Positions 8,561 through 17,463 of a stretch of DNA of 64,000 bases are shown here, piece after piece. The notes beneath the pieces are model-generated. The model was given only the letters and a program-made list of their open reading frames with translations. It was not told the DNA's origin and did no database searches. The translations under genes were made by a program, and so were the position numbers. The stretch is from Nitrospira sp. (GTDB taxonomy: Bacteria > Nitrospirota > Nitrospiria > Nitrospirales > Nitrospiraceae): positions 2,181,001 to 2,245,000 of the forward strand of contig CP126122.1 of NCBI GenBank assembly GCA_030123565.1, given 5' to 3'. Positions within the stretch are counted from its first letter, which is position 1. Each line of letters begins with the position of its first letter.

Positions 8561-9775
8561 TCACTGGATCGGTTGACTCTGAACCCGCAACAACCCGCTC
8601 GGGCCGGACGGAACCGGAATCCCGCCGAACCAGACTTCCTTCCGCACTTTGAAATTGGTCTTGTAGCCGCTCCCATCGAACGCGTGCGTCGCAGAGGTAA
8701 CCCGGTAGAGGCCGCTGAACTGGCCTCCAAGCCCCACCAGGTTGATCACGATCCCCGGTTTGATGGCAGGGTTGCCGATCGTGCTGCCCGTGCCGGTCAG
8801 CCGGTTGTTCAGCCGGGGCAACAAATCACTCAGGATCTCACGCAGGGAATTTCCGAATCCGGTCGGCTTGATGGAAATGGTCTTGGACGCCTTCTCCCCC
8901 AGCAACTTGTTGAGGTCGCCCAAGCCGGGATAGATCATCAGATTGAATGCGGCCCGGTCATAGTCCCAGGACACCACGATCACGAACTCCATCTGCAGGC
9001 TGGCGACCCAGACCCGCGCGGAGACGCCGAACACATCCCCCACGGTCGTGAGGCGTGGCGTGAAGTCCGTCAGGGAGTTGCCCCATTGCAAGGTCACACT
9101 CGGCGAATAGTCCTGGATCAGGAATTGAAAACGCAGCACGTAGCCTTTCGGTTCCAGGCTGTGGTCGATATACATTTCCCAGCCGTTTTCTTTGGCGATG
9201 GCAGTCAGGAAATCGAAATCGGATTGGGCCTGTTGTTTGCGGACCCATTTCTGCGGCTCGTCCGGCGCGGCAATGTAGCTGGCCAAGGTCATCAAGGTGG
9301 AAAGCGCTCCCCCCACCGGGTCCAAGTCGGGAATCAGAAGATTGCTTCCGCTCACGATCGCCGCCACGACCGGATCGGGTAGCGGAATGGTCACCGTCTT
9401 GGGGATTTGAATGTAAAAGGCGCGATCGACCTTGCCGTGCGTCAGACGCTGCAGAAAATCGTGGGCGGTGATGCGGATCGTCGGCATGCCGCTGCCGGGA
9501 AAAGAGGGTTCGACACCGGTAATTTCCCCCACGAACACCTTTTCGAGCGGATCCGGCGCGTAGCCGATCGACAGCGTCAACGGTTGGTCCACGGCCAACA
9601 GCGGGTGGTCGAGCCATTGCAGGTTCGGATTCGCAAACGTGATCTCGACGCTGTTCGAACCTTCCAGGCCTGCCGTCAGCGTGAGGCTGGAAATCGAGCC
9701 GCGCAACCCGGCCGGCAGATTCGCGCCGCCGATCTGAACCGTAAATTGCGGACCGAATTGGGAATACCGTGCCAT
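8561..9775 (-). CDS. gpD/gp27-like hub protein (phage late control D family)
   Basis: 404 residues. N-terminal SLTLTAGLEGSNSVEITFAN and LTLSIGYAP...KVFVGEITGVEP are the hallmark of the late-control D/VgrG N-terminal hub (gp27-like) fold, which forms the ring connecting tube to spike. The following part, TIRITAHDFLQRLTHG at about residues 120-135, is also typical. It starts one base after the stop of the LysM gene and ends 31 bases before the gpV-like gene. Together with the gpV-like protein it would make the functional equivalent of a single Afp8/VgrG. Confidence 0.92.
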   Translation of the reverse strand: MARYSQFGPQFTVQIGGANLPAGLRGSISSLTLTAGLEGSNSVEITFANPNLQWLDHPLLAVDQPLTLSIGYAPDPLEKVFVGEITGVEPSFPGSGMPTIRITAHDFLQRLTHGKVDRAFYIQIPKTVTIPLPDPVVAAIVSGSNLLIPDLDPVGGALSTLMTLASYIAAPDEPQKWVRKQQAQSDFDFLTAIAKENGWEMYIDHSLEPKGYVLRFQFLIQDYSPSVTLQWGNSLTDFTPRLTTVGDVFGVSARVWVASLQMEFVIVVSWDYDRAAFNLMIYPGLGDLNKLLGEKASKTISIKPTGFGNSLREILSDLLPRLNNRLTGTGSTIGNPAIKPGIVINLVGLGGQFSGLYRVTSATHAFDGSGYKTNFKVRKEVWFGGIPVPSGPSGLLRVQSQPIQ

Positions 9776-10429
9776 CTATTGCATCACCGTTCCCGTGCTG
9801 GGATCGACAAAGGGAAGCGGCGGAACGTGAAGCTCCTGTCCCGTGCTGAGGGATCGTGGATCCAGCATGCCGTTGGCCAGGGCGATCGGGCGCCATTTGC
9901 TCGCATCTTCATAGAACCTGGCCGCAATGCCGCTCAACGTGTCTCCCTGTTTGACCCTGTAGACTTTGCTGAAATCCGCCGTCTGTAAATTGGCTGCGGC
10001 CACCTGCGTGGCGGCGTCCAGATACTCGTTGAAGGTCACGTTCAGCTTCGCGCGCGCCGGCCTGCCGTCGGCGAAGAACTTGATGAACTTCTGGCCGACC
10101 TTGGCCAGCACGCAACGGAACTCCAACGACCCCCAGGTGACGCGCAACACCGGCGGCGTGTGCAGGTCGGAATCGATGTCCAGGAGTGCGACGATGTGCT
10201 GGGTCTGGCTCCGCACATCTTGTTGCGTTTCGAACGTGTCGAACAGCAATTCCATGTCCAGCGTGCGCAAATTGCCGTGCACGAACTGCAACAACGGCGA
10301 TTGCAATCCGGGAATGGCCTGGGAGGCGTAATTGTTGTCCTTGTTCAGGCTGTACTCTTCCGGGTTGAACATCACGCGGAACTTCTGCCCGGTTTTTTCG
10401 TTCAGGATCTGGATGCGCTCGATGGGCAT
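9776..10429 (-). CDS. LysM-containing tube/baseplate connector (Afp7-like)
   Basis: 217 residues. The N-terminal 150 residues form the CIS tube-like domain: it begins RIQILNEKTGQKFRVMFNPEEY, and the F-N-P-x-E-Y motif is diagnostic for this family. The C-terminal 55 residues are a LysM domain (YRVKQGDTLSGIAARFYED, then WRPIALANG and LSTGQELHVP). In eCIS the Afp7-type protein sits between tube and hub; its LysM is thought to hold baseplate parts together rather than bind cell wall. Gene order (just before the hub gene, 1-base gap) agrees. Confidence 0.92.
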   Translation of the reverse strand: MPIERIQILNEKTGQKFRVMFNPEEYSLNKDNNYASQAIPGLQSPLLQFVHGNLRTLDMELLFDTFETQQDVRSQTQHIVALLDIDSDLHTPPVLRVTWGSLEFRCVLAKVGQKFIKFFADGRPARAKLNVTFNEYLDAATQVAAANLQTADFSKVYRVKQGDTLSGIAARFYEDASKWRPIALANGMLDPRSLSTGQELHVPPLPFVDPSTGTVMQ

Positions 10430-10439
10430 GGCGGCTCCC

Positions 10440-10997
10440 CTATATCCGTCCCATACGTTCGCGCGCCGCTGTGAGGCGGCGATCGAGTTGCTTCATCACT
10501 TCGTCCGCCACCAGCGAGACGTTCATGGCAGGCGCCGATGGTACCGATCGGCCTGCCGGCTCTGCCGACAGATCATGAGGCTTTCCTGTGCCTACTGGCT
10601 GCGCCCCCGCTCCTTCCACCGCAAGCGACCAGCGGCCGGACAGGACCGACGGGCCTGAACCGAATGCGCGCGCGAGGTCCGTTCTCGTCATGTCCTTTCG
10701 ACGGTGCCGGCTGGTCAGTCGAACCACCAGGTCTGACGGCCCATGGTCGTCGACATATTCCACCCTCAAGCCCAGACTTCCACTGGAAGAACGTGCGGGG
10801 CGATTGAAGGTACATCCGAACCGTTGTGCATATCCCGCTCTTGACTCTGTCGCCGACCCTCCCGACCGAGCGCCGGTGAGGTTGGACAACTCCAACCGCA
10901 GCGGCGTGAGGGGTGACGCTTCCCAAAAGCGCCCAAACCGCGAGGCGTTCGATTTCCCACCCGCTCGCGCGGCTCGGTCGGCATTATTTTGAATCAT
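10440..10997 (-). CDS. uncharacterised eCIS-cluster protein
   Basis: About 185 residues if started at ATG 10997 (MIQNNADRAARAGG). The frame is open further upstream to 11390, but that part overlaps the DUF6760 frame and does not look like coding sequence. There is no clear ribosome binding site, so the start is uncertain. The middle (GSLGLRVEYVDDHGPSDLVV) and the end (NVSLVADEVMKQLDRRLTAARERMGRI, key residues ADEV...LDRRL..ARER) look like real protein. A C-terminal helix of the type ADE(V/I)...L.RRL...RER(x)G recurs in proteins encoded at this position in other eCIS operons. The role is unknown, possibly baseplate assembly. Confidence 0.6.
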   Translation of the reverse strand: MIQNNADRAARAGGKSNASRFGRFWEASPLTPLRLELSNLTGARSGGSATESRAGYAQRFGCTFNRPARSSSGSLGLRVEYVDDHGPSDLVVRLTSRHRRKDMTRTDLARAFGSGPSVLSGRWSLAVEGAGAQPVGTGKPHDLSAEPAGRSVPSAPAMNVSLVADEVMKQLDRRLTAARERMGRI

Positions 10998-11289
10998 CTG
11001 TATGCGATCCGAACGAAGCTGCAGGAAATGCCTCTTGCAGAGTAAGCTGAGAATCGCGCCGACATGAATGTGTTGCGAAGACCAGCCGAAATATTCGGAG
11101 CGAATCGTCAGCCTTGCAGGAATCGCGAGGTCGATCAGGGACGGGCGCGAAAGTCCTCGCAGATTTGCGTTCAGCGAAAATTTTCCCGTGATCGCGTGAG
11201 CCCACGACAGGTGGGGCGAGCACCCTCCGCGTTGCATCGAAACAGGAGCAGCCCGCCGGCTCGGATCATGCCCGTTCCTGTGCACGTGC

Positions 11290-11526
11290 TCAGCCTGCCT
11301 CGTATCCGGCCTGTGCTTCGATGGTCCCTTGTCCATTTCTCCGCTCATTGATCGTCGAAATCTCATCGGCCCACCGCCGCCTGTCGGCATGTTCGAGATT
11401 CAGGATCGTCTCGGGGGGCCAGTGAAAGTGATAGGCGATGAAGGCTACCTCCTCATACAGCGCCGGGAGGGGGTAGCCTACGACCCCCCCTCGAAAGCCA
11501 TCTCCACCTCGAACCGGTGCGCGCAC
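11290..11526 (-). CDS. DUF6760-like small eCIS protein, probably read by -1 frameshift
   Basis: Open frame of 78 codons. Residues from about 15 on read VVGYPLPALYEEVAFIAYHFHWPPETIL and end with HADRRRWADEISTINER; the G-Y-P-L-x-x-L-Y-E-E-V-A-(F/Y)-I-A-Y-H-F-H-W block is the signature of small DUF6760 proteins of eCIS operons. The only in-frame start is a GTG at 11526 inside the upstream gene with no Shine-Dalgarno sequence. The first 14 codons are simply the out-of-frame reading of the upstream C-terminus. A G7 run at 11484-11490 allows a -1 shift from the upstream frame straight into VVGYPLPALYEE. It may therefore be made as an extension of the tail assembly protein, like lambda gpGT. Confidence 0.75.
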   Translation of the reverse strand: MRAPVRGGDGFRGGVVGYPLPALYEEVAFIAYHFHWPPETILNLEHADRRRWADEISTINERRNGQGTIEAQAGYEAG

Positions 11527-11843
11527 TCAGGGCAGGTCGTCGCATGGCCTGCCTTGCCGTTGCGGTTGATGCGGTTGTAGAGATCCTGCAGAAACGCCAG
11601 GTCCGCCGCATAGAGTCCCTCGATGACTTTCGGCGTGACCTGCGCGATGCCGCCCAACCGAGTGACCACGCGGGAAAGCAGGATGACGACGAGGTACGCC
11701 TGATTCGACTGCACCCGCGGATCCTTCAACGGAAGAATCTCGTCCGCCGCCGTCGCCAGCCGCATGATGCCCTCTCGATGCAGCGTGCCGTCCTCATCGA
11801 CGTAGCCGAACGGCAATTTGAATTCATGCTCGGTTTGAAACAT
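11478..11843 (-). CDS. eCIS tail assembly protein (gpG-like)
   Basis: 121 residues: FQTEHEFKLPFGYVDEDGTLHREG at the start, then a helical middle (SNQAYLVVILLSRVVTRLG) and a C-terminal C-P-E-C-x-H-x-F mini-motif (TTCPECAHRFEVE) that could hold half a zinc site. Proteins of this type follow the tube gene in eCIS operons and are annotated as phage tail assembly proteins. The gene lies 44 bases after the tube gene. Its 3' end overlaps the DUF6760 frame by 49 bases through a G7 slippery run, so short (121 residues) and extended (about 184 residues) forms are both likely. Confidence 0.85.
   Translation of the reverse strand: MFQTEHEFKLPFGYVDEDGTLHREGIMRLATAADEILPLKDPRVQSNQAYLVVILLSRVVTRLGGIAQVTPKVIEGLYAADLAFLQDLYNRINRNGKAGHATTCPECAHRFEVEMAFEGGS
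11484..11490 (-). promoter_or_regulatory. candidate -1 programmed frameshift site (G7)
   Basis: On the minus strand the upstream gene reads GAG GGG GGG TCG TAG. The seven consecutive G are in the X-XXY-YYZ phase required for simultaneous -1 tRNA slippage, two codons before the zero-frame stop. After the slip the reading continues GTC GTA GGC TAC into the conserved DUF6760 sequence. The predicted fusion is about 184 residues. Inference from the sequence and from the analogy with tail assembly chaperone pairs. Confidence 0.6.
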
Positions 11844-11887
11844 GCGTCACCTCCGACCGTTCTTGACACCTTGCAACAGCGTTCGTT

Positions 11888-12310
11888 TCAGGCCTTTTCC
11901 ACCCGTTCGCAGGTCAACGTCAGCGTCTCGATAGAGACGTCGTTCCCCTTGGCGTTGTAGGCCGGTCCATCCCACTTGCTCGGCCAGGCATTGTAGAAAT
12001 TCCACCGGAGCTTCTCGTTGCCTGTATCGTCCAACTGCACCACCGACCCGCTCTGCCGTTGAATAGTTCCCTTCACCGTCTGGAGATGCCAGTTGTACAG
12101 GTCCTGCGAATCGGTCATGCCCCATTTGAGCGTGATGTCCGGATAGCTGACTTTGCCCGTCAGTTTCCGGACCGACGCCACGTCGCCGCCTTCGCGGTAC
12201 TCCACCACTTCGATGTGGGAACCCACGGAACTGCATTCGGAGAAACCCGCCTGCTGAATCCCGTGAATTTCAACCCTGAACCGAAACCCCTTATAAGGAT
12301 CCTGTGCCAT
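11888..12310 (-). CDS. eCIS tail tube protein (gp19/Hcp-like)
   Basis: 140 residues. It opens DPYKGFRFRVEIHGIQQAGFSECSSVGS, the standard T4 gp19-type inner tube start (N-F-x-F-x-V-E-I-x-G-x-x-x-G-F-x-E-x-S-G), has REGGDVASVRKLTGKVSYPDITLKWG in the middle and ends ETLTLTCERVEKA. The product stacks as hexamers to make the rigid tube that is driven through the target envelope. Only one tube gene is present, against two or three (Afp1, Afp5, Afp6) in the Serratia and Photorhabdus systems. It follows the sheath gene after 10 bases. Confidence 0.95.
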   Translation of the reverse strand: MAQDPYKGFRFRVEIHGIQQAGFSECSSVGSHIEVVEYREGGDVASVRKLTGKVSYPDITLKWGMTDSQDLYNWHLQTVKGTIQRQSGSVVQLDDTGNEKLRWNFYNAWPSKWDGPAYNAKGNDVSIETLTLTCERVEKA

Positions 12311-12320
12311 GTTCCCTCTC

Positions 12321-14312
12321 CTACGTTGTGGTTGATTCCTGCAGACTCGACCCCGTGATGTCCTGAATCACCTGGAAGACGATGAATTCCGCCGGCGTCG
12401 TTGGAACCAGCGTCACCTGCACCACCAGTTGTCCGAGCGCGCGAATGGATGGCGGGTTGATGGCCTCATCCACCTGCACGCGAAACGCCTTGTCCGGCGT
12501 GTCGCCGAAAAGCGCGCCGTCGCTCCACTGGTCGGTGAGGAAGGCCGTGACGAGCCGCTTGATCTGTTGCCAGAGCGTCAGGTTGTTCGGTTCGAATACG
12601 GCAAATCTGGTTCCCTCCTGGATCGACTTTTCAATGAAGGTCACCAGCCGCCGCACGTTGACGAATCGCCAGGCCGTGATATCAGGCGGTGCGATGGTGC
12701 GGGCGCCCCAAATGACCACCCCTTGATTCGGAAACGTCCGGATAACGTTGATCCCCTGGTCGTTCCAAGGTCCTTGCATATCGTCGGTGACGATGACTTC
12801 CACTGCGAGGGCCGAGGTGATCTGCTCGTTGGCCGGCGCCTTGAAGACGCCGAAATTGTTGTCGTTGTTCGCATAGACCCCGCCGATGTGGCCGGAGGGC
12901 GGCACAAAGATGCGGCCGTTTCCCAGCGGATTGGAAATAGAGATCCAGGGGAAATAGAACGCACCGTAGCCGTTGCTCGAACTCAGCGCCTGACGCTGGG
13001 CGACCAGGGAACTGAAGTCGGTGGTACTGGCCGGCACCTCGGTACAGTCCAGAATGGCGAAACGATCCTTCATGTGTTCGCAATGGGCGACCATGTAGGC
13101 CTGAATATCCTGCGTCTCTGCCGCACTGAACGGGTAGGCGCCGCCGTTGGGCACGGCGTCCGGTACGATCAGCAGATTCACATCCGGCAGTTTCTTCAGT
13201 GCGTCGATGCCCTTGTGGTAGTCGGCTGTCGTGATCGCGTTCAGGTTGTCTGCGGCACCGCCCGCCAGATTCGTTGCGGCAATGGTGGCCGGCATGTTTC
13301 GGGGAGGCAGGGTGGTAGAGGGAGGATCAGCAAGCGCAACCGTAACCGCCGCCGAGGTGACGACGGTGGCGAAATAGCGGCTGTGGCGGGGATCCATCGA
13401 CAGGTTGGAAAAGATCTCCGTCCCTGAAGCTGTCGATTGGATCGTCAGGGTGAAGCTCTGAGGGGTCAGGGTAATGGCCTGCGCTCCCGCCCCCATGGGA
13501 TAGGCATTGGCCAGGCCGTTCGCGAGCATGACGACCTTGGAAATCGGGTTGACATTGACGACCACCGCATCTTCATTCTTGGTCGTGTTGTCGATGTGGA
13601 CGTACGTACCGGCCTCCAGCCCCGCCGTGGAAGCGACCCGCAACTGTTGGCTGCCGGCTGCGAGATTCGGCAACGCGATGGATCCGCCGTTGTAGGAGTT
13701 GGTCAGGGCCGATTGAAACGTAACGACCGCAGCATTGATGCTCGCGATCGTGGCCGTATCCGTATTCGCGGCTTGGGTGATGACGACCGTATTGCCGGGC
13801 TGGAACCCCGCCAGGTCGGAGGCCAGCGTGACGGTGATGCTTTTTTTATCTCCGGCCGTGCTCTGGGGCGTCGCCGTCGGATTCGGCACGGTCGTCGCGG
13901 TGCCGTTCAGATGATCGACTTTCACCGTGGTTGCATTGCCGGCTGTGCCTTCCTTCTGGGCCGTGACGACGAGCGTCGGTTGCGCCGGCGTGCCGCCGTC
14001 TAGCAATTTGAGCGAGGCGGCCACCCCGGTCCCGACACGCACGAAGTAGCCTTGCGTTCCACCCTCAGCAAAAAAGCCGTTGACGGCATGCGCCGCATAG
14101 ACGCGGTACGGAGACTCGACATAGCTCCCGAAGGTGTCGAAAAATTGCTGCACGTTGGTCAGCAGCGTCGGCTTCCAGAGCGGACCCTGCTGTGCGGGAC
14201 CCACGAACGCCGCCACGTTCGTTCCCACCCCCTGAATCGGACCGGGAAGCGTGATCTCCTGGACGTATACTCCCGGTGCTTTGCCCTTTGTGGAGAATGC
14301 GAATGTAGCCAT
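12321..14312 (-). CDS. eCIS contractile tail sheath protein
   Basis: 663 residues. It starts with the sheath family opening GKAPGVYVQEI at about residues 10-20, followed by VGTNVAAFVGPAQQGP. The C-terminal 250 residues hold the conserved polymerisation domain: VVIWGARTIAPPDITAWRFVNVRRLVTFIEKSIQEG (key residues W-G-A-R-T...W-(R/K)-(F/Y)-(V/I)-N-V-R-R) near 560, then WSDGALFGDTPDKAFRVQVD near 605. The middle (about 110-320) is a Thr/Val/Ala-rich beta insertion, probably the surface-exposed domain. The ATG is preceded by AAAGGAGGAG. It is a single sheath gene, unlike the three in Afp/PVC. Confidence 0.96.
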   Translation of the reverse strand: MATFAFSTKGKAPGVYVQEITLPGPIQGVGTNVAAFVGPAQQGPLWKPTLLTNVQQFFDTFGSYVESPYRVYAAHAVNGFFAEGGTQGYFVRVGTGVAASLKLLDGGTPAQPTLVVTAQKEGTAGNATTVKVDHLNGTATTVPNPTATPQSTAGDKKSITVTLASDLAGFQPGNTVVITQAANTDTATIASINAAVVTFQSALTNSYNGGSIALPNLAAGSQQLRVASTAGLEAGTYVHIDNTTKNEDAVVVNVNPISKVVMLANGLANAYPMGAGAQAITLTPQSFTLTIQSTASGTEIFSNLSMDPRHSRYFATVVTSAAVTVALADPPSTTLPPRNMPATIAATNLAGGAADNLNAITTADYHKGIDALKKLPDVNLLIVPDAVPNGGAYPFSAAETQDIQAYMVAHCEHMKDRFAILDCTEVPASTTDFSSLVAQRQALSSSNGYGAFYFPWISISNPLGNGRIFVPPSGHIGGVYANNDNNFGVFKAPANEQITSALAVEVIVTDDMQGPWNDQGINVIRTFPNQGVVIWGARTIAPPDITAWRFVNVRRLVTFIEKSIQEGTRFAVFEPNNLTLWQQIKRLVTAFLTDQWSDGALFGDTPDKAFRVQVDEAINPPSIRALGQLVVQVTLVPTTPAEFIVFQVIQDITGSSLQESTTT

Positions 14313-14341
14313 GTGACTGTCTCCTCCTTTGTCCGAATCCC

Positions 14342-15193
14342 TCAGAGTGGCACCAGCTGAATGACGTAGTCGTCGGGCAGTCCCGGAACCGTGACGGATT
14401 GAACCTGCGGCATGAACCCGGAGGCGATCGCCCGGATGTTGTGCGCGCCGGACGGAACCGGTTGAAAATTGAACCGTCCCGCTTGATCCGTGGTTCCACG
14501 CAGTCCGATATCCAGCATATCGACCAGGGCGCCGGCCACGGCGTTGGAATGGCCGTCGATCACGCGTCCGCCGAATTGCACCAGGATTTCCGGCTGAGCG
14601 GAGAGCCCTGGCGCGTAGGAGGTCGAATGGGTGGTCACGATATAGTCCGTCACGTCCGCGAATACAGGAACGCTGATCGTGACGGTGACCGTCAGCGACG
14701 CCTTCAGTTTGCTGCCCAGGGAACTCCAGAATTCGGCGAGGTTCTTCAGTGCGTCCGGATGCAGGGTCACCATCGGCAGGGGAGGATCCTGCCCGACCAG
14801 GCTCCCTTGAAGGAAACTCGCAGGAATCGTCGGGTAGCGGGACAGCACCCGCAACACCTGCGACAGGAGCTTCTGTTCCTGCAGCGGGAGGTCGTTGCCA
14901 CCCACCGGCCAGGCGGTCACAAGGTAGGAACAGGCGAGCCGTAAGGCCGCCGGATGCGTCACGACCTGATTGTTCATCCTTGTGGCCGTCGGTTCGTTCA
15001 GCCGCAGGTCCAAATTTTCCCGCAGGTCGTAGAGAAAGATATCGACGGTGGTCTGCGCGGGGGTAAAGGGATCAAGCGGCCGGTCGAATACGATCTCCGC
15101 CCCCGCCAGTTCGGGGAACTGTGTCGCAAAGGCTGGATCGTGCAGCACCGCCTTCACTGTCTTGCTGAGGTCGTCGATCATGCGCCTGCTCAA
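14342..15193 (-). CDS. DUF4255 (Pvc16-like cap/terminator) protein with C-terminal carboxypeptidase-regulatory-like domain
   Basis: 283 residues. The N-terminal 190 residues match DUF4255, the Pvc16/Afp16 N-terminal domain that terminates tube growth: MIDDLSKTVKAVLHD at the start, then TTVDIFLYDLRENLDLRLNE, LRLACSYLVTAWP and EQKLLSQVLRVLSRYPTIP. The C-terminal 75 residues (GRVIDGHSNAVAGALVDM, then GTTDQAGRFNFQPVPSG and YVIQLVPL) have the V-x-D-x-x-G-x-x-x-x-x-x-V...T-D-x-x-G-x-(F/Y)-x-F layout of a carboxypeptidase-regulatory-like beta-sandwich. It starts inside the ATPase stop (4-base overlap). Confidence 0.9.
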   Translation of the reverse strand: MSRRMIDDLSKTVKAVLHDPAFATQFPELAGAEIVFDRPLDPFTPAQTTVDIFLYDLRENLDLRLNEPTATRMNNQVVTHPAALRLACSYLVTAWPVGGNDLPLQEQKLLSQVLRVLSRYPTIPASFLQGSLVGQDPPLPMVTLHPDALKNLAEFWSSLGSKLKASLTVTVTISVPVFADVTDYIVTTHSTSYAPGLSAQPEILVQFGGRVIDGHSNAVAGALVDMLDIGLRGTTDQAGRFNFQPVPSGAHNIRAIASGFMPQVQSVTVPGLPDDYVIQLVPL

Positions 15194-17463
15194 TCTCCCG
15201 AATGGTCCTCAACCGATTCCGTCGCCGTCATGCCGTCGCGGGATACAGCCGTGTCAGCATGTCGCAATTTTGCCGTCCCCGTTTCGCTGCTGCGGCTCCA
15301 GGACCGACCCAGTTTCTGGTGCTCCCGGTGCGCAGCCTGCAACAAATGGCCCATATGCACGGAGTCCCCTGCCGCAGCCGCATAAAACGCCGCCGCCAAC
15401 GCCATATTTTTGATGTTGCCGCCAGCCAGACGCACGTCCTTGGCCAGCAGGTCGAACCGGACGTCCGTTCCCAGCGGCGTTTCCTTCGGAAAGATGTTTT
15501 CCCAAATCCTTCGGCGGTATTCTTCGTCGGGAAAAGGGAACTCCACGATGAATTGCAGGCGGCGGACAAACGCGTCGTCCAGGTTCTGGCGCAGGTTCGT
15601 CGCCAGGATGCTGACGCCTTCGTATTCCTCCATCTTTTGCAGCAGGTAGGCGATTTCGATGTTGGCATAGCGATCGTGCGAATCGCGTACTTCCGAGCGT
15701 TTCCCGAACAGCGCGTCGGCTTCGTCGAACAACAGGATGCCGTTGCTGTCGGCGGCGGCGGAGAAAATACGATTGAGATTCTTTTCCGTTTCGCCGATGT
15801 ATTTGCTGACGACCTGCGAGAGATCGATCCGGTACAGATCCAATTCCAACTCACGTGCGATGACTTCCGCCGCCATGGTCTTGCCGGTCCCCGGCGGTCC
15901 GCAGAAGAGCACATTGAGCCCTTTTCCAAGCGACAGCTTCCGGTCGAATCCCCATTCGCCGTACACGGTCTGCCTGTGCTCCGCCTGCGCGCACATCTCC
16001 CGCAGTTGTTCCATCTGATCCGGCGGAAGGACGATATCGTCCCAGCTGTACTTCGGCTCGATCTTGCACGCCGACGCCGAGAGCTCATGCCCACATTGCG
16101 ACCGTGCCGCCGCCGCCAATTCCTGGAACAAGGGCGACTCAAGCTGGTTTTCACTTTGTTTCTGCCTCGTCTCGTTTGAAGACGCTCCGGCCGCACGCCA
16201 CCGTGCGGAGAGCGAAGCGGAGGTTGCCGCTTGAGCGATTTGTCCTGCGGTCAGCCTGAACCGACCAGCAAGCATCCGCAATGCAGCTGCATCGGCTTGG
16301 TATCCCACCCGTGCGAGATGCGATGCCCAGAGCGACTCGCGCGTTTCATACTCCGGCGCTTCGAAATCGATCGGAATCATCGCAAGACCGTCGAACGACT
16401 GCTGCTCCCAGCGGCGCCGGCCCGCCAGGATGGTGATTCCGGAATGTTGCTTCAACTGTTCCAGAAGGACGTGCCGTGGCCATGCGTCCTCCGTCCTCCC
16501 CAGATCATCGATCTCGGAAACATAGAGGATGGCGCGATTGACCCGCGCATCCCGCACGAGCAACCGGCACAGAGACTCGAAGTCGGACTTCTCCACAAGC
16601 CTGGCTGCCCGCGCGTGTAACAGACGCACACCCAACGACGTCGCCAGCCCTTCCGCCGCGTGGAGCTTTTCGGTTTCAGCCGAGCCCTGAAAATAGGCGC
16701 GGAAAGAGCCGCTTGCCGATTGCTTCGCGAGGCGGGTCAGTACTGGAACCAGATCCGATTCCAGCGGCAAAGCGGTCTGTTCCTCAAGCGGCACGAACAG
16801 GTCGCACCATGAATCGAGCCGCGAGTCGATGCCGGCTTGTCCCAACAACAGGCGGACAATCTGCTCGTCGATCCGCACGGCATGGGCCAGGAACGACGCA
16901 TCCGGTTGATGGGGGTCCTGCGCGAGGTGGACCAGCGCATTGCGGACCAGCGGGGCATGGGGATAGAAATGCACCAGCCGGTGCATTTTTTCCTCCGCTG
17001 AAGGGCACAGCAGGTTCAACACCAATTCGACGGTCGGGCGCTTCCTGGTCACATCATCCTGAAGGTAGGCGAAAATCTTTTCGTAACGGAGATCAATCTC
17101 GGAAGCCAGGCTCAACAGCAGCACATCCGCGTCGAAACTGCTCAGCCGGAATTCCCGTATCAATTGGAACAGCGGCGACTCTTCCGCAAGAATCGGATCG
17201 CCGTCTGCATCCTTCGCGGCAACCATCGCTTCAAAGGGCGTCGCAGCCGGTTTTCTCGCCAGGAGCCTTTCGACTTCTTCGCGTCCGATATACAGCCCCC
17301 GAAACAGCGGAGACCCATCCTCCGCGCTCGAAGGCTCCATGGTATGAACGGCGAGGTCCAGGATCTTATCGAGGTGCTGCAGAGCCGGCCAGAGGGCTGC
17401 GAGACAGGAATGACCCGCTCCTGAATCACTGCGGATCATCTGTGTCACGGACGAAGCAACCAC
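15190..17463 (-). CDS. eCIS AAA+ ATPase (Afp15-like)
   Basis: 757 residues. The C-terminal third is a classical AAA+ module: Walker A GPPGTGKT at about residue 520, Walker B ILLFDEADALFG at about 577, a sensor/arginine region (DDAFVRRLQFIVEFPFPDEEYRRRIW) at about 635, and a GGNIKNMALAAAF lid segment. The N-terminal 500 residues are helical with no recognised domain, as in other eCIS ATPases. Afp15-type ATPases are needed for particle assembly. Start GTG 17463 has GGAGG seven bases upstream; an internal ATG at 17439 lacks one. The stop overlaps the DUF4255 start. Confidence 0.93.
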   Translation of the reverse strand: MVASSVTQMIRSDSGAGHSCLAALWPALQHLDKILDLAVHTMEPSSAEDGSPLFRGLYIGREEVERLLARKPAATPFEAMVAAKDADGDPILAEESPLFQLIREFRLSSFDADVLLLSLASEIDLRYEKIFAYLQDDVTRKRPTVELVLNLLCPSAEEKMHRLVHFYPHAPLVRNALVHLAQDPHQPDASFLAHAVRIDEQIVRLLLGQAGIDSRLDSWCDLFVPLEEQTALPLESDLVPVLTRLAKQSASGSFRAYFQGSAETEKLHAAEGLATSLGVRLLHARAARLVEKSDFESLCRLLVRDARVNRAILYVSEIDDLGRTEDAWPRHVLLEQLKQHSGITILAGRRRWEQQSFDGLAMIPIDFEAPEYETRESLWASHLARVGYQADAAALRMLAGRFRLTAGQIAQAATSASLSARWRAAGASSNETRQKQSENQLESPLFQELAAAARSQCGHELSASACKIEPKYSWDDIVLPPDQMEQLREMCAQAEHRQTVYGEWGFDRKLSLGKGLNVLFCGPPGTGKTMAAEVIARELELDLYRIDLSQVVSKYIGETEKNLNRIFSAAADSNGILLFDEADALFGKRSEVRDSHDRYANIEIAYLLQKMEEYEGVSILATNLRQNLDDAFVRRLQFIVEFPFPDEEYRRRIWENIFPKETPLGTDVRFDLLAKDVRLAGGNIKNMALAAAFYAAAAGDSVHMGHLLQAAHREHQKLGRSWSRSSETGTAKLRHADTAVSRDGMTATESVEDHSGD

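Noticed and set aside
11000..11390. N-terminal extension of the 10440 protein back to 11390
   Set aside because: Would overlap the DUF6760 frame and reads as unstructured non-family sequence; a start near 10997 is more reasonable, although not certain.
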